A DNA stretch of 64,000 bases from Pararhodobacter zhoushanensis (GCF_003990445.1 NZ_REEZ01000006.1:124001-188000); one strand, 5' to 3'. Positions 44,877 to 56,484 are shown, counted from the first letter of the stretch. The notes: generated by a model from the letters alone, not told the origin. A program made the numbers and translations.

Positions 44877-45830
44877 ATGCGCGATCTCAAGCTGCCCGAC
44901 CAGCGCCACCCGGAAAAGGCGCATCGTCCTGACAATGCGCAGCCGAAAAAGCCGTCGTGGATTCGCGTCAAGGCACCGGGCGGTGAGGGCTACAACCAGA
45001 CCCGCCAGATCATCCGCGAGCACAAGCTGAGCACCGTCTGCGAAGAGGCGGGTTGCCCCAATGTCGGCGAATGCTGGAGCCAGGGCCACGCGACCATGAT
45101 GATCATGGGCGAGGTCTGCACCCGCGCCTGCACCTTCTGCAACATCGCCACCGGCAAACCGCCCGAGGCGCTGGATGCCTTTGAGCCGGGCCGCGTTGCC
45201 GATGCGGTCAAGAAGCTGGGGCTGAACCATGTGGTGATCACCTCGGTCGACCGCGACGATATCGAGGATGGCGGCGCCGAGCATTTCGCCCAGACCATCC
45301 GCGCGATCCGCCGTCAGGCGCCCGGCACCACGATCGAGATCCTCACCCCGGACTTCATCCGCTGCGACCCTGCGGTGCTGGAGATCGTGGTCAAGGCAAA
45401 GCCCGACGTCTTTAACCACAACCTCGAAACCGTGCCGGGCCTTTACCCAGAGGTCCGCCCCGGCGCGCGCTATTTCCATTCGCTGCGGCTGTTGCAGCGG
45501 GTCAAGGAAATGGATCCGAGCATCTTTACGAAATCCGGCATCATGGTCGGTCTGGGTGAGAACCGGCAGGCGGTCCTGCAGGTGATGGAAGACATGCGCG
45601 CCGCCGACATCGATTTTCTGACGATCGGCCAGTATTTGCAACCGACGCCCAAGCACCATGCCGTCGACCGCTTTGTCACGCCCGAGGAATTCGCCAGCTA
45701 CGAAAAATCGGCCTATGGCAAGGGCTTCCTGATGGTTTCGGCCACACCGCTGACCCGCTCGTCCTATCATGCGGGCGATGATTTCGCCCGGCTGCGGGAC
45801 GCACGTCAGGCCAGGCTCGCGCGCGGCTGA
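44877..45830 (+). CDS. lipA: lipoyl synthase
   Basis: 317 aa radical-SAM enzyme inserting two sulfurs into octanoyl groups on E2 and H proteins. The auxiliary cluster motif is [12 protein letters not shown] and the radical-SAM motif CTRACTFC; both are intact, and the final RSSYHAGD supplies the conserved Arg-Ser-Ser. GGGGAGGAA precedes the ATG. Confidence 0.97.
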   Translation: MRDLKLPDQRHPEKAHRPDNAQPKKPSWIRVKAPGGEGYNQTRQIIREHKLSTVCEEAGCPNVGECWSQGHATMMIMGEVCTRACTFCNIATGKPPEALDAFEPGRVADAVKKLGLNHVVITSVDRDDIEDGGAEHFAQTIRAIRRQAPGTTIEILTPDFIRCDPAVLEIVVKAKPDVFNHNLETVPGLYPEVRPGARYFHSLRLLQRVKEMDPSIFTKSGIMVGLGENRQAVLQVMEDMRAADIDFLTIGQYLQPTPKHHAVDRFVTPEEFASYEKSAYGKGFLMVSATPLTRSSYHAGDDFARLRDARQARLARG

Positions 45831-45861
45831 CGCGCGTGAGGTTGCAGCGCGTGAGGCGGCG

Positions 45862-46380
45862 TCAGTAAATATAGCGGATCTGATCGGTCCAGTAGCGCTC
45901 CATCCGTTTGAGCGTGGCGTTGATACCGTCGAGATCGGCATCGCTAATCACCGCCTTGCGTAACAACCCGTCGGCATGCCGCGCAAAGAGATCCGACACC
46001 ACGGCGCGAACGTCATGCCCTTGCGGCGTCAACCGGACCCGGACGCTGCGCCGATCAATCGCGCAGCGAGCGTGGTGCATATAGCCGTTTTCCACCAGTT
46101 TCTTGAGATTATACGACACGTTCGAGCCCTGATAATACCCGCGCGTTTTCAGCTCCCCCGCTGTCACCTCATTATCGCCGATGTTGAACAACAACAGTGC
46201 CTGCACGGCGTTGATATCCAGAATGGCGAGCCGTTCAAATTCATCCTTGATGACATCCAGAAGCAGCCGGTGCAGCCGTTCGACCAGCGAAAGGCTGTCC
46301 AGATACCGGGCCAACAGATCGGCGTTGGCGCCTGCATCACCGCGGGCTGCGGGGGTTCTGACGGGGCTGTGAAAGCTCAT
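45862..46380 (-). CDS. MarR-family winged-helix regulator (LdtR-like)
   Basis: 172 aa. Winged helix about residues 50-115: VTAGELKTRGYYQGSNVSYN, LKKLVENGYMHHARCAID, RRSVRVRLTPQG. This pattern resembles the LdtR group of alphaproteobacteria, which controls L,D-transpeptidase and osmotic stress genes. GAGGT precedes the ATG at 46380. Divergent from the secreted-protein gene at 46595, which it might control. Confidence 0.82.
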   Translation of the reverse strand: MSFHSPVRTPAARGDAGANADLLARYLDSLSLVERLHRLLLDVIKDEFERLAILDINAVQALLLFNIGDNEVTAGELKTRGYYQGSNVSYNLKKLVENGYMHHARCAIDRRSVRVRLTPQGHDVRAVVSDLFARHADGLLRKAVISDADLDGINATLKRMERYWTDQIRYIY

Positions 46381-46594
46381 GCGTGACCTCGGCAATCAAT
46401 TCCGGCCTTTAGCATGCAATGCAAAAAGCAAAGACGAGGTTAAGCTGCGGGATATTTTCTGCAGACACTGACACCTGTTTCACCAATTCACGCCGTCTCC
46501 TGAATTTTTCACAAAAAAGTCAGACGCTTGAAACCGCATTGACCGATTTATAGGGGTATGGTCTCTGTCGCCCTGTTCCTAAAGGAGTTTTCCC

Positions 46595-47059
46595 ATGAAC
46601 GCGTTTTCCAAAGCGGCAGTGGCCGGTCTTTTCGCCCTTATTGCTCCCGCCGCGGCCTCGGCTGCCTGCCCGACTTACGCCCAACACGGCGCGCCGCTCT
46701 CCTACACCGCTGAAACGGTCTGGACCCCGCAATCCACGACCGTCATCGCGGGCGGGGACCAGGATCTGAGCACCTGCGCCGAAGTTCCCGGCGCTGGCTA
46801 TGTGATCGAGAACCCGGACTTCACCCTGACCTATGATGCCCTCAACATGGGCCGTGCGCTGGAATTCCGTGTCACCGGCTCGTGCGACACCGTGCTTTTG
46901 GTGAACAGCGCCACGGGCGAGTGGCTGTTCAATGATGACACCAACGAGATGCACCCGGTCGTGCGCCTCAACAACGCGCCCAGCGGTCAATATGACCTGT
47001 GGGTCGGCACTTATGGCCCGGAAACCTGCGAAGCAACGCTGACCGTCGAATCGTTCTGA
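46595..47059 (+). CDS. secreted protein with one PPC-like beta domain
   Basis: 154 aa. Signal peptide about residues 1-23 (LFALIAPAAASA, cut before ACPTY). The mature part has one domain with paired cysteines and the core pattern CDTVLLVNSATGEWLFNDD, then GQYDLWVGTYG and a closing C..TLTV. It is homologous to both halves of the next gene. The pattern resembles bacterial pre-peptidase C-terminal (PPC) beta-sandwich domains. AAAGGAG lies before the ATG. Function unknown. Confidence 0.8.
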   Translation: MNAFSKAAVAGLFALIAPAAASAACPTYAQHGAPLSYTAETVWTPQSTTVIAGGDQDLSTCAEVPGAGYVIENPDFTLTYDALNMGRALEFRVTGSCDTVLLVNSATGEWLFNDDTNEMHPVVRLNNAPSGQYDLWVGTYGPETCEATLTVESF

Positions 47060-47306
47060 TCCGACGTCACGGCTGAGACAGAGGGCGGCGCCACAACGGG
47101 TGCCGCTCGCGATCGCCCCCGAACTACCGCCTGGATGCGCGTTCGATTTGGAGCGCGCCGCCAGGCACCCGACCGACACGATGATCGGCGGCAATTTATT
47201 ACAAGACTGTCACCAAAAGCTGAGAGTTCGGCGCACTTCTAGGCTCTTGACTGACATCTCATATCGTTCCACGCTCGCGCCGCATCTTATTTTCAAGGAG
47301 GATTCC

Positions 47307-48269
47307 ATGACGTTTTTCACCCATTTCAAAACCGGTTTTCTGATTGCCGCCACCGGGGCCGCCGTCAGCGTTGCCGCCTCGGGTTCGGCGATGGCGCAAA
47401 GCTGCCCGGACTGGCAGCTGGGCGGCGTTCCGATCACCACCGACGCCGAGACGGCCTGGGCACCGCAACAATACGCGATGTTCGCCGGCGGTGGCGTCGA
47501 TCTCAGCCAGTGCTCGGCGTTTCAGGCCTATGGCCGCGTGACCGCCCAGCCGTCTTTCAGCATCAGCTATGATGCCCGCTCGATGGGCCGCGATCTGGAA
47601 TTCCGCGTGCAGTCCGAATGCGACACGACGCTGCTGATCAATGATTCCACCGCCCAGTGGCATTACAACGACGACGAAGACGGCACCCTGTCGCCGCGCC
47701 TGCGTCTGTCCGCCGCCGCGACCGGTCGCTATGACGTCTGGGTCGGCACCTACGGCGAGCAGGCCTGTCAGGCCACGCTGGTTCTGGAAACCTTCCCGCC
47801 CTCAGGCGGCATGCCCACCACGCCGACCCAGCCAGCAACGCCGGTCTGCCCCGATTGGCAGCTGGGTGGTGCAGAAGTGAACCTGACTGCCGGTAGTTCG
47901 GACACCCGTTCGGTCGTCGCCGGTGGCTCGATCAACCTGCGCGAAAGCCAGTGCAACGTGCCGGGCGGTGGCTATGTCGCTCAGGCCCCCGACTTCACGC
48001 TGTACTATGACCCGCAAGGCACGGATGCCACGCTCAACGTCAGTGTTGACGGCACCTGCGACACCACGCTGCTGATCAACGACCAGTCGGCGCAGTGGCT
48101 GTTTGACGACGACACCAACGCCCTGCAACCGGCGCTGTCGATCGCCAGCGCCCCGGCTGGCCGCTATGACATCTGGGTTGGCACCTATGGTGCGTCGACC
48201 TGCCAGTCGAACATCTCGTTCTCGGCTGCTGCGCCGACGCCGGTGCAACCGACCTCGCCCAGCAAGTAA
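47307..48269 (+). CDS. secreted protein with two PPC-like beta domains
   Basis: 320 aa. Signal peptide about 1-30 (SGSAMAQ cleavage). Two tandem domains (about residues 32-155 and 170-300), each beginning SCPDWQLGG or VCPDWQLGG and containing CDTTLLIND, a DD-rich turn, GRYD(V/I)WVGTYG and a final Cys, separated by a Thr/Pro linker. The protein ends in a Thr/Pro tail. AAGGAGG precedes the ATG at 47307. With the preceding gene this gives three copies of one domain in 1.7 kb, suggesting duplication. Periplasmic or extracellular binding role inferred. Confidence 0.8.
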   Translation: MTFFTHFKTGFLIAATGAAVSVAASGSAMAQSCPDWQLGGVPITTDAETAWAPQQYAMFAGGGVDLSQCSAFQAYGRVTAQPSFSISYDARSMGRDLEFRVQSECDTTLLINDSTAQWHYNDDEDGTLSPRLRLSAAATGRYDVWVGTYGEQACQATLVLETFPPSGGMPTTPTQPATPVCPDWQLGGAEVNLTAGSSDTRSVVAGGSINLRESQCNVPGGGYVAQAPDFTLYYDPQGTDATLNVSVDGTCDTTLLINDQSAQWLFDDDTNALQPALSIASAPAGRYDIWVGTYGASTCQSNISFSAAAPTPVQPTSPSK

Positions 48270-48292
48270 GCACGGCGGATCAGCCCCAAAGG

Positions 48293-48321
48293 AAAGGCCG
48301 GGTCATCTGACCCGGCCTTTT
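48293..48321. terminator. bidirectional terminator between secreted protein and sdhE genes
   Basis: AAAGGCCGGGTCA (48293-48305) and TGACCCGGCCTTT (48308-48320) are a perfect 13-base inverted repeat with T-runs on both strands, between convergent genes. Confidence 0.9.
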
Positions 48322-48359
48322 CCATTCAGCCCCGTAAGGCTCGTGCACCGTGGTGCCGC

Positions 48360-48636
48360 TCAGCGCTCCAGCCGGGCCGCAGCATGCACCGCGATCCGGT
48401 CGAGCAGCCCCGCATAGGCCCCCGGCCCCACCGGTTGAGCATTGCCCTTGCCGATCCGGGCGGTGACCCACTGATAGAGGTCGTGGTCATTCTCGCCCAG
48501 AAGCGCCTCATAGACGTCCAGCGCCTCGTCATCCAGCGTAACCGCCTGTTCATCCGCCCAGGGGCCAAGGATGAGGTCCATCTCCTTGATCCCGCGCCGC
48601 CAGGATCGCATCTTCAGGCGCTTCAGCCGGTTTTCG

Positions 48637-48644
<8 letters not shown>
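48360..48644 (-). CDS. sdhE: succinate dehydrogenase assembly factor (FAD assembly)
   Basis: 94 aa. MRSWRRGIKEMDLILG carries the RGxxE motif needed to attach FAD covalently to SdhA, and DLYQWVTAR is typical of the C-terminus. Overlaps the XRE gene upstream by eight bases. Confidence 0.93.
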
Positions 48645-50353
<1,709 letters not shown>

Positions 50354-50387
50354 CACACCGCGCGACTCAACCCAAACACAAGCCCAA

Positions 50388-50420
50388 ACGCCCGCCCCCT
50401 CCGGCGGGCGTCTTTCGTTT
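50388..50420 (+). terminator. terminator after aspartate aminotransferase
   Basis: ACGCCCGCC (50388-50396) and GGCGGGCGT (50403-50411) form a nine-base stem followed by CTTTCGTTT. The rest of the gap to 50636 holds variant CAAATACTC elements (near 50443 and 50473) and GC-rich inverted repeats, but no gene. Confidence 0.8.
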
Positions 50421-50636
50421 CGCCCCCCTTCATCTTGCCCTAAATACGCCCCCTTCCCCTCACCTTGTCCCAAATACTCACGCCAACGACTCCACCCAGC
50501 ACGCGCTCTCCAACGAGGCACCGCGCGGGGGAACCCCGCGCCGGCGCGAGGGGGCTCGATGCCCCCGAGCGCCGGCCCCCGCTGGACAAGCCCACCCCTG
50601 CACCCTAGCCTGACAGCGCATCACCGGGAGGGCAGG

Positions 50637-51782
50637 ATGCCGACAGAGGTTCTGCACGTTGCCGAATGTCCGGCCGACGACCCGCGCGCGGCACAAACTC
50701 TCGTGCGTGCCCTGCACCCTTCCGGCTTCGCGCTGGTCGTGGTCTTCGTCTCCCCCCTCGCCCCCGACCCTGCCGCGCTCATCCGCGATCTCTCGCAACG
50801 CCTCGCCCCCGCGCCGGTGATCGGCTGCACCACCGCCGGTGAGATCGGCGCGCAAGGCTATGCCGAGGGGCTGATCGTCGCCATCGGCTTTCCCGCCGCG
50901 CATTTCGCCGCCGAAACGCTTCTGATCCCCGACCTTGCCCGCCTTGATGCCCAAGCCGCCATCGGCGATCTGATCCGCCTGCGCGGTGCGCTGGCGCAAG
51001 CCAACCCGGACCGCGAGCATGAATTTGCCTTTCTGCTGGTCGATGGTCTGTCCGCCAAAGAGGATGAACTCGCCTCGGCCCTCGCCCCCGGTCTTGGCGC
51101 CACCCAGCTCTTCGGCGGCTCGGCGGCGGACGGGGTGCGGTTTCTTGAGACTTTCGTCTTCCACAACGGCGAAGCCCTGCGCAACGCCGCCGTCGTCACC
51201 GCCCTGCGCACCGATTGCCCGGTCCGCGTCTTCCGCTTCGACCATTTCCAGCCCAGCAACACGCGCATGGTGGTCACCAGCGCCGATCCCTCGCGCCGCC
51301 GCGTGCAAAGCATCAACGCCGCCCCCGCCGCGCAGGAATACGCGCGCCTTCTGGGCAAAGACCCCCACCAGCTGACCCCCTTCACCTTCGCCGCGCATCC
51401 CGTCGTCGTGCGGGTCGGCGGGCGGCATCATGTGCGCTCGATCCGGCAGATGGACGAAAACGGCGATCTGATCTTTTTCTCGGCCATCGACGAGGGGCTG
51501 GTGCTGACCCTCGCCGAACCGATGGACATGGTCGAGCACCTGTCGCGCTCGCTGGGTAGCCTGACCACCCACGCCCCGCCCCGCGCGATCCTCGGCTGCG
51601 ACTGCATCCTGCGGCGGATCGAGGCGCAGGAGAAGCAGCTTTCGGGCCAGATCTCGACCCTGCTCCGCCTGCATAACGTCACCGGCTTTTCGACCTACGG
51701 CGAACAGCTCAACGCCATGCATGTGAACCAGACGCTCACCGGCGTCGCCCTCTACGCCCCGCCCGCCAAAGCCCGACCATGA
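50637..51782 (+). CDS. FIST-domain sensory protein (NosP-like)
   Basis: 381 aa with FIST_N (about residues 30-200, VIGCTTAGEIGAQGY, LFGGSAADGV) and FIST_C (about 215-360). FIST proteins sense small ligands; NosP in this family is a haem protein that binds NO and inhibits a PAS hybrid kinase encoded next to it. The same arrangement holds here: the stop overlaps the start of a NahK-like kinase by four bases. Haem binding itself cannot be read from the sequence. Confidence 0.85.
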   Translation: MPTEVLHVAECPADDPRAAQTLVRALHPSGFALVVVFVSPLAPDPAALIRDLSQRLAPAPVIGCTTAGEIGAQGYAEGLIVAIGFPAAHFAAETLLIPDLARLDAQAAIGDLIRLRGALAQANPDREHEFAFLLVDGLSAKEDELASALAPGLGATQLFGGSAADGVRFLETFVFHNGEALRNAAVVTALRTDCPVRVFRFDHFQPSNTRMVVTSADPSRRRVQSINAAPAAQEYARLLGKDPHQLTPFTFAAHPVVVRVGGRHHVRSIRQMDENGDLIFFSAIDEGLVLTLAEPMDMVEHLSRSLGSLTTHAPPRAILGCDCILRRIEAQEKQLSGQISTLLRLHNVTGFSTYGEQLNAMHVNQTLTGVALYAPPAKARP

Positions 51783-53998
51783 GTCCCACCCGCACCGCCC
51801 AGACCCTGCTCAACCCCGCCGACTCGGCCGAGCGTCAGAATGAAAAGCTTCTGCGCATCGTCGAGGTGCTGATGCGCCGTGTCGAGCAGGGCACCGACCT
51901 TTCCGGCGCCGCTTATGCCCAGTTCGAGCGCGCCGCGATGCTCGAAGATCAGGTCCGCGCCCGCACGCGTGAGCTGGAAGCAGCGCTCGATCTGCTCAAC
52001 GAATCGAACGCCCGCCTCGCCTCGGCCAGCCGCGAAGCCGAAGCGACCCGCCGCAACCTTTCGGACGCCATCGAGACCGTGCAGGAAGGCTTCGGCCTTT
52101 TCGGTCCCGACGACATCCTCGTAATGAGCAATTCGCGCTTTGGCCTGCAATTGCAGGACATCCGGCCCGGTCTGGTCCCCGGTCTCAGCTTCGCCGGCTA
52201 TGTCGATCTGGTCAGCAGCTCGGGCCAGCTGTCGCTGCCCGAGGGCATCACCCAGCAAGACTGGGTGCTCCACCGCCTGCAACGCCACCGTGAGAACAGC
52301 ACCGTGTTCATCGTCGCGCTCAAGGGCGACCGCTGGCTGCAGGTGTCCGAGCATCGCACCGGCGACGGCGGCACGGTAATCTTGCAGACCGACGTCACCG
52401 ACATCATCCGCGCCGAGCGCAAGGCGCGTGGTCAGCTGCTCGATGATCAGGCCCGCGTCATCCGCGCCACGCTGGACCATATCACCCAAGGCGTGTGCAT
52501 TTTTGATCCCGAGGCCCGGCTGATCGGCTGGAACGCCCGCGCCGCCGAGTTGCTTGCTGTCAGCCGCACCCGGTTCCGCCCCGGTCTGGCCTTTGACGAC
52601 CTTGTCGAGCGCCTCAACGAACGCCTGCGCCCCGGAGAGGAAACCCGCATCATTGGTCTGCGCGACTGGGTGGCCAGCCCCTCGCCCCGCGCGGCGCTGC
52701 GGTTCGAGGTCACGCGCAGCGGTGATGTGGTGCTGGATGCCTTCGCGCAGGAAATGCCCGACCGGGGGTTCGTCATCTCCTTCACCGACATCACCACCGA
52801 GCGCCGTGCTATCGCCGCCCTGAGCCGCGCCAATGAAACGCTGGAGGTCCGCGTCGCGGGCCGCACGCTGGAGCTGCGCGACGCGCTGGCACAGGCCGAG
52901 CGCGCCAATGCCGCCCGCTCGCGCTTCGTGGCCGCTGCCAGCCACGACCTGTTGCAACCGCTGTCTGCCGCCAAGCTGTTTCTGGCGTCGATGGAGGATG
53001 AATCCCTCAACCCCCGCGCCCTGGACGCGCTGTGCAAGACCCGCTCGGCGCTGCAATCGGTCGAAACCCTGCTCGACGCCCTCCTCGACATCTCGCGCCT
53101 CGAAAGCGGTCGCCTCAGCGTCTCGCCTCAGCCGGTGAGGCTCGCCACGCTGCTGGCCCGTCTGGGCGAGGAGTTCGCCCCTATCGCCCAGGAGCGCGGC
53201 CTCTCCCTGCGGCTGCGTCCGACCGATAGCGTGGTGATCTCGGACCCCACCTGGTTGCGCCGCATCCTGCAAAACCTGATCGGCAACGCCCTGCGCTACA
53301 CCGCGCGCGGCGGCGTGCTTGTCGGTGTTCGGCAGGGCGCGGCAGGCCTGCGGGTCGAGGTGACGGACACCGGCCCCGGCATCCCCGAATCCGAACGCGA
53401 GGCGATCTTCCGCGAGTTTCACCGCCTCAACGCCCGCGCCTCGGCCTCCGAGGGCATGGGCCTTGGCCTCGCCATCGTCGAGCGCGCCGCCGCCCTGCTC
53501 GGCCATGCCGTCACGCTGGATTCTCACGTCGGCCAAGGGTCGCGCTTCGTGCTCCACCTTGGCCCGACCGCCGACTGCACCCCGCCCGGCCCCGTCGCCG
53601 ACGCGCCCCCCCGCCCCGATCTGCCGCAGGATCTGATCGGCCTTCTGGTCGCCGAAGACGCCGACATGCGCCGCGCGCTGGCGCATCTGCTCGAAGGCTG
53701 GGGCGTCAATGTCTTCGATGTCCCCGACGGGGCAGAGGCCCTGTCCCTGCTCGACGAAACCGGCCTCGCCCCCGATTTCGTGCTGATCGACACCCGCCCC
53801 GGGGCCGAGGACGCGGGCCTCGCCCTGATCCGCGACCTGACCGCCCGCTACGGCCCGCTGCACGCCCGGATGCTCGCCACCGCGCGCGCCGAACCCCTGC
53901 GACTGCGCGCTATCCGCGCCGGTGCGCCGCTGCTCTACAAACCCGTCGATACCGGCCTTCTGCAGCGCTTCATCGCCGGGGCGCGCCGGTCCGGCTGA
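51779..53998 (+). CDS. PAS-domain hybrid histidine kinase (NahK-like)
   Basis: 739 aa, apparently cytosolic. N-terminal coiled coil (about 1-95), two PAS domains (about 95-210 and 220-345), second coiled coil, HisKA with His389 in AAASHDLLQPLSAA, a full ATPase domain (NLIGNALRYTARGG, DTGPGIPESER, GMGLGLAIVERAA), and a C-terminal receiver with Asp671 in FVLIDTRPG. The H-box SHDLLQPL is that of NahK/ErcS'-type kinases that feed an HptB pathway. Paired with the FIST protein. Confidence 0.9.
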   Translation: MSPTRTAQTLLNPADSAERQNEKLLRIVEVLMRRVEQGTDLSGAAYAQFERAAMLEDQVRARTRELEAALDLLNESNARLASASREAEATRRNLSDAIETVQEGFGLFGPDDILVMSNSRFGLQLQDIRPGLVPGLSFAGYVDLVSSSGQLSLPEGITQQDWVLHRLQRHRENSTVFIVALKGDRWLQVSEHRTGDGGTVILQTDVTDIIRAERKARGQLLDDQARVIRATLDHITQGVCIFDPEARLIGWNARAAELLAVSRTRFRPGLAFDDLVERLNERLRPGEETRIIGLRDWVASPSPRAALRFEVTRSGDVVLDAFAQEMPDRGFVISFTDITTERRAIAALSRANETLEVRVAGRTLELRDALAQAERANAARSRFVAAASHDLLQPLSAAKLFLASMEDESLNPRALDALCKTRSALQSVETLLDALLDISRLESGRLSVSPQPVRLATLLARLGEEFAPIAQERGLSLRLRPTDSVVISDPTWLRRILQNLIGNALRYTARGGVLVGVRQGAAGLRVEVTDTGPGIPESEREAIFREFHRLNARASASEGMGLGLAIVERAAALLGHAVTLDSHVGQGSRFVLHLGPTADCTPPGPVADAPPRPDLPQDLIGLLVAEDADMRRALAHLLEGWGVNVFDVPDGAEALSLLDETGLAPDFVLIDTRPGAEDAGLALIRDLTARYGPLHARMLATARAEPLRLRAIRAGAPLLYKPVDTGLLQRFIAGARRSG

Positions 53999-54091
53999 CC
54001 CTGTGCTTTGGTCGCACCCGCCGCTCACAGCGCTTGACCTTGCCCCGTTGCCCACCCAGCATGCCCCCGGATCAGCCAGGGAGGAACCGGC

Positions 54092-55006
54092 GTGAGCCAG
54101 ACCACGATTGCCAGCATCGACGATGTGCAAGCCCTTCTCGCCTCGCAGAACTACGTCTGCGGTCGCCCGCTGGCGACGGTGGGGTTTCTGGCGCTCAAAC
54201 TGGGCCGTCCGCTGTTTCTTGAGGGCGAGGCAGGCACCGGCAAGACCGAGATCGCCAAGGCCATCGCCACCGGTCTGGGCCGCCGCCTGATCCGGCTGCA
54301 ATGCTATGAAGGCCTCGACGCCTCCAGCGCAGTCTATGAATGGAACTTCGCTGCGCAAATGGTCGCCATCCGCACCGCCGAAGCCAGTGCCGCCACCGAC
54401 CGCGCCGCGCTCAAGGATGAACTCTTCGGCCCCGACTACCTGATCGAGCGCCCGCTCCTGCAAGCCATGCGCCCGCAACCCGGCGGCGCGCCGGTGCTGC
54501 TGATCGACGAGATCGACCGCACGGATGAGCCGTTCGAGGCTTTCCTGCTCGAAGCCCTCAGCGATTTTCAGGTCACCATCCCCGAACTCGGCACCATCAC
54601 CGCGCCCGAACCGCCCATCGTCATCCTCACCTCGAACCGCACGCGCGAGGTCCATGACGCCCTCAAACGCCGCTGCCTCTATCATTGGGTCGACTACCCC
54701 GATTTCGCCCGCGAGATCGAGATCCTGCGCGCCCGTGTGCCGCAGGCCGCCGACAGCCTGAGCCGGGAAATCGTCGCCTTCGTCCAACGCCTGCGCGGCG
54801 AGGATCTGTTCAAGAAACCCGGCGTGGCCGAGACGATCGACTGGGCCAAATGCCTGCTGGCGCTCGACGTGATCAGCCTCAGCCCCGAGGTCATCGCCGA
54901 CACCCTTGGCGCGATCCTAAAATATCAGGACGACATCGCCCGCATTCAGGGCTCCGAGGCAAAGAAAATCCTCGACGAGGCGCGCAAATCTCTGGCCCCG
55001 ACGTGA
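54092..55006 (+). CDS. MoxR/CoxD-family AAA ATPase
   Basis: 304 aa. Walker A EGEAGTGKTEIAKA, Walker B VLLIDEIDRTDEP and sensor-1 ILTSNRTREVHDALKRRC are intact. MoxR ATPases work with a VWA partner in metalloenzyme maturation; CoxD serves the molybdenum-copper centre of CO dehydrogenase. Starts with GTG after GGGAGGAA. A VWA gene follows, and XdhC and molybdopterin genes lie 4 kb on. Confidence 0.9.
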   Translation: MSQTTIASIDDVQALLASQNYVCGRPLATVGFLALKLGRPLFLEGEAGTGKTEIAKAIATGLGRRLIRLQCYEGLDASSAVYEWNFAAQMVAIRTAEASAATDRAALKDELFGPDYLIERPLLQAMRPQPGGAPVLLIDEIDRTDEPFEAFLLEALSDFQVTIPELGTITAPEPPIVILTSNRTREVHDALKRRCLYHWVDYPDFAREIEILRARVPQAADSLSREIVAFVQRLRGEDLFKKPGVAETIDWAKCLLALDVISLSPEVIADTLGAILKYQDDIARIQGSEAKKILDEARKSLAPT

Positions 55007-55014
55007 CCCCCGCC

Positions 55015-55080
55015 TCATCATCTTGTCACAAATACTCGACGGGGGTCCGGGGGTGTCAAACCCCCGGCGCGCGCCACGGG
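55015..55080. repeat. variant intergenic element (CAAATACTC type)
   Basis: CTTGTCACAAATACTCGACGGGGG followed by CGGGGG/CCCCCG inverted repeats in the gap between the MoxR and VWA genes. It matches variants near 50435-50480 and is probably a diverged relative of the AAATATCC element. Confidence 0.45.
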
Positions 55081-55094
55081 CGGGCGGCCCGCTG

Positions 55095-56348
55095 ATGCAG
55101 TACCCAGACCTCCCCCTGCCCGAAAACCCCAAGCTGGTCGAAAACCTCACCCATTTCGCCCGCGCCCTGCGCAAGGCCGGGCTGCCGGTGGGACCGGGCC
55201 GGGTGATGACGGCGATCGAGGCGGTCGAGGTCGCCGGGTTCACCTCCAAGCCTGATTTCTACTGGACCCTGCACGCCGTCTTCGTGTCCCGCCCCGAGGA
55301 ACGGCAGGTCTTCAACCAGATCTTCCGCCTCTTCTGGCGCGACCCGCGTTACATGGAGCACATGATGGCGCTCTTGCTGCCCACGGTGCAGGGCGCGCAG
55401 GATGACACACCCGCCGCGCCGGGGACCAAACGCGCGGCGCAGGCGCTGCTGGACGGGGTGATCGAGCCGCCGCCCCCACCGCCCGAGGATGAGGAAACGA
55501 CCGAGATAGAGATCGACTCGACGCAAACCGCCTCGACCGAGGAACGCCTGCGCCGGCTCGATTTCGAGCAGATGTCAGCCGAGGAAGTCGCGCAGGCCAA
55601 GCGGATGCTGGCGCGGCTCTCGCTGCCGGTCAAACCCCTGAAAACCCGCCGCCTTTCCCACGATCCCACCGGCCAACGCGCCGACTGGCGGCGCACGCTG
55701 CGCGCCTCGATCCGCACGGGTGGCGAGATCAACGCCATCGCCCGGCGCAGCCCCGGCACGCGCTGGCCCGCCCTGGTGGTGCTGTGCGATATCTCCGGCT
55801 CGATGTCGGATTATTCCCGCATGGTCCTGCATTTCGTCCATGCCGTCGCCAACCGGCAGGGTCAGGGCTGGGCCCGCGTGCACGCGTTTACCTTCGGCAC
55901 CCGCCTGACCAACATCACCCGCCACCTGCGCGCCAAGGATGCCGACGCTGCGCTCAACGCGGCGGGGCACGAGGCACAGGACTGGCAGGGCGGCACGCGG
56001 ATCGGCGCCTGCCTGCACGACTTCAACCGCGACTGGTCACGCCGGGTGCTGGGTCAGGGCGCGGTGGTGTTGCTGATCACCGACGGGCTGGAACGCGATG
56101 ACCCCGCGCTGCTGGCGCATGAGATGGAGCGCCTGCATCTGTCGGCCAAGCGGTTGATCTGGCTCAATCCGCTCTTGCGCTGGGACGGGTTCGCGCCGCG
56201 CGCCCAAGGCATCCGCGCCATGCTGCCCCATGTCGACACCTTCCGCGCCAGCCATTCGGTTGAGTCGTTGCAGGCGCTGGCGCAGGCGCTGTCCGACCCG
56301 CGCGACCACGGCGAAAAAGCGCGCCTGATGGCCCTGTTGGCCCGCTAG
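55095..56348 (+). CDS. CoxE-like VWA-domain protein
   Basis: 417 aa. N-terminal helical region (VENLTHFARALRKAGLPVGP), an acidic Pro/Glu-rich linker at about residues 120-145, and a C-terminal VWA domain with a standard MIDAS (LCDISGSMSDYSRM) and LLITDGLERDD. Together with the preceding MoxR gene it forms the CoxDE-type chaperone pair. The ATG at 55095 is taken as start; a TTG farther upstream lies in repeat sequence. Confidence 0.87.
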   Translation: MQYPDLPLPENPKLVENLTHFARALRKAGLPVGPGRVMTAIEAVEVAGFTSKPDFYWTLHAVFVSRPEERQVFNQIFRLFWRDPRYMEHMMALLLPTVQGAQDDTPAAPGTKRAAQALLDGVIEPPPPPPEDEETTEIEIDSTQTASTEERLRRLDFEQMSAEEVAQAKRMLARLSLPVKPLKTRRLSHDPTGQRADWRRTLRASIRTGGEINAIARRSPGTRWPALVVLCDISGSMSDYSRMVLHFVHAVANRQGQGWARVHAFTFGTRLTNITRHLRAKDADAALNAAGHEAQDWQGGTRIGACLHDFNRDWSRRVLGQGAVVLLITDGLERDDPALLAHEMERLHLSAKRLIWLNPLLRWDGFAPRAQGIRAMLPHVDTFRASHSVESLQALAQALSDPRDHGEKARLMALLAR

Positions 56349-56484
56349 GTTTTCGAGCTGCGCCTAATTTGCGCGCAACAGACCGGCAATCTTAAGGGAA
56401 AATTCAGACGTTGCGCTAAAGATGTGACGGATTGACACATATTCGTGCGCAGATCTTGGACTTCGCCAGTGAAGCGCATAGGTG

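Noticed and set aside
51752-54787. 1011-codon open frame on the minus strand
   Set aside because: It runs antisense to the FIST, kinase and MoxR genes, whose domains are intact; its composition is that of high-GC shadow reading.
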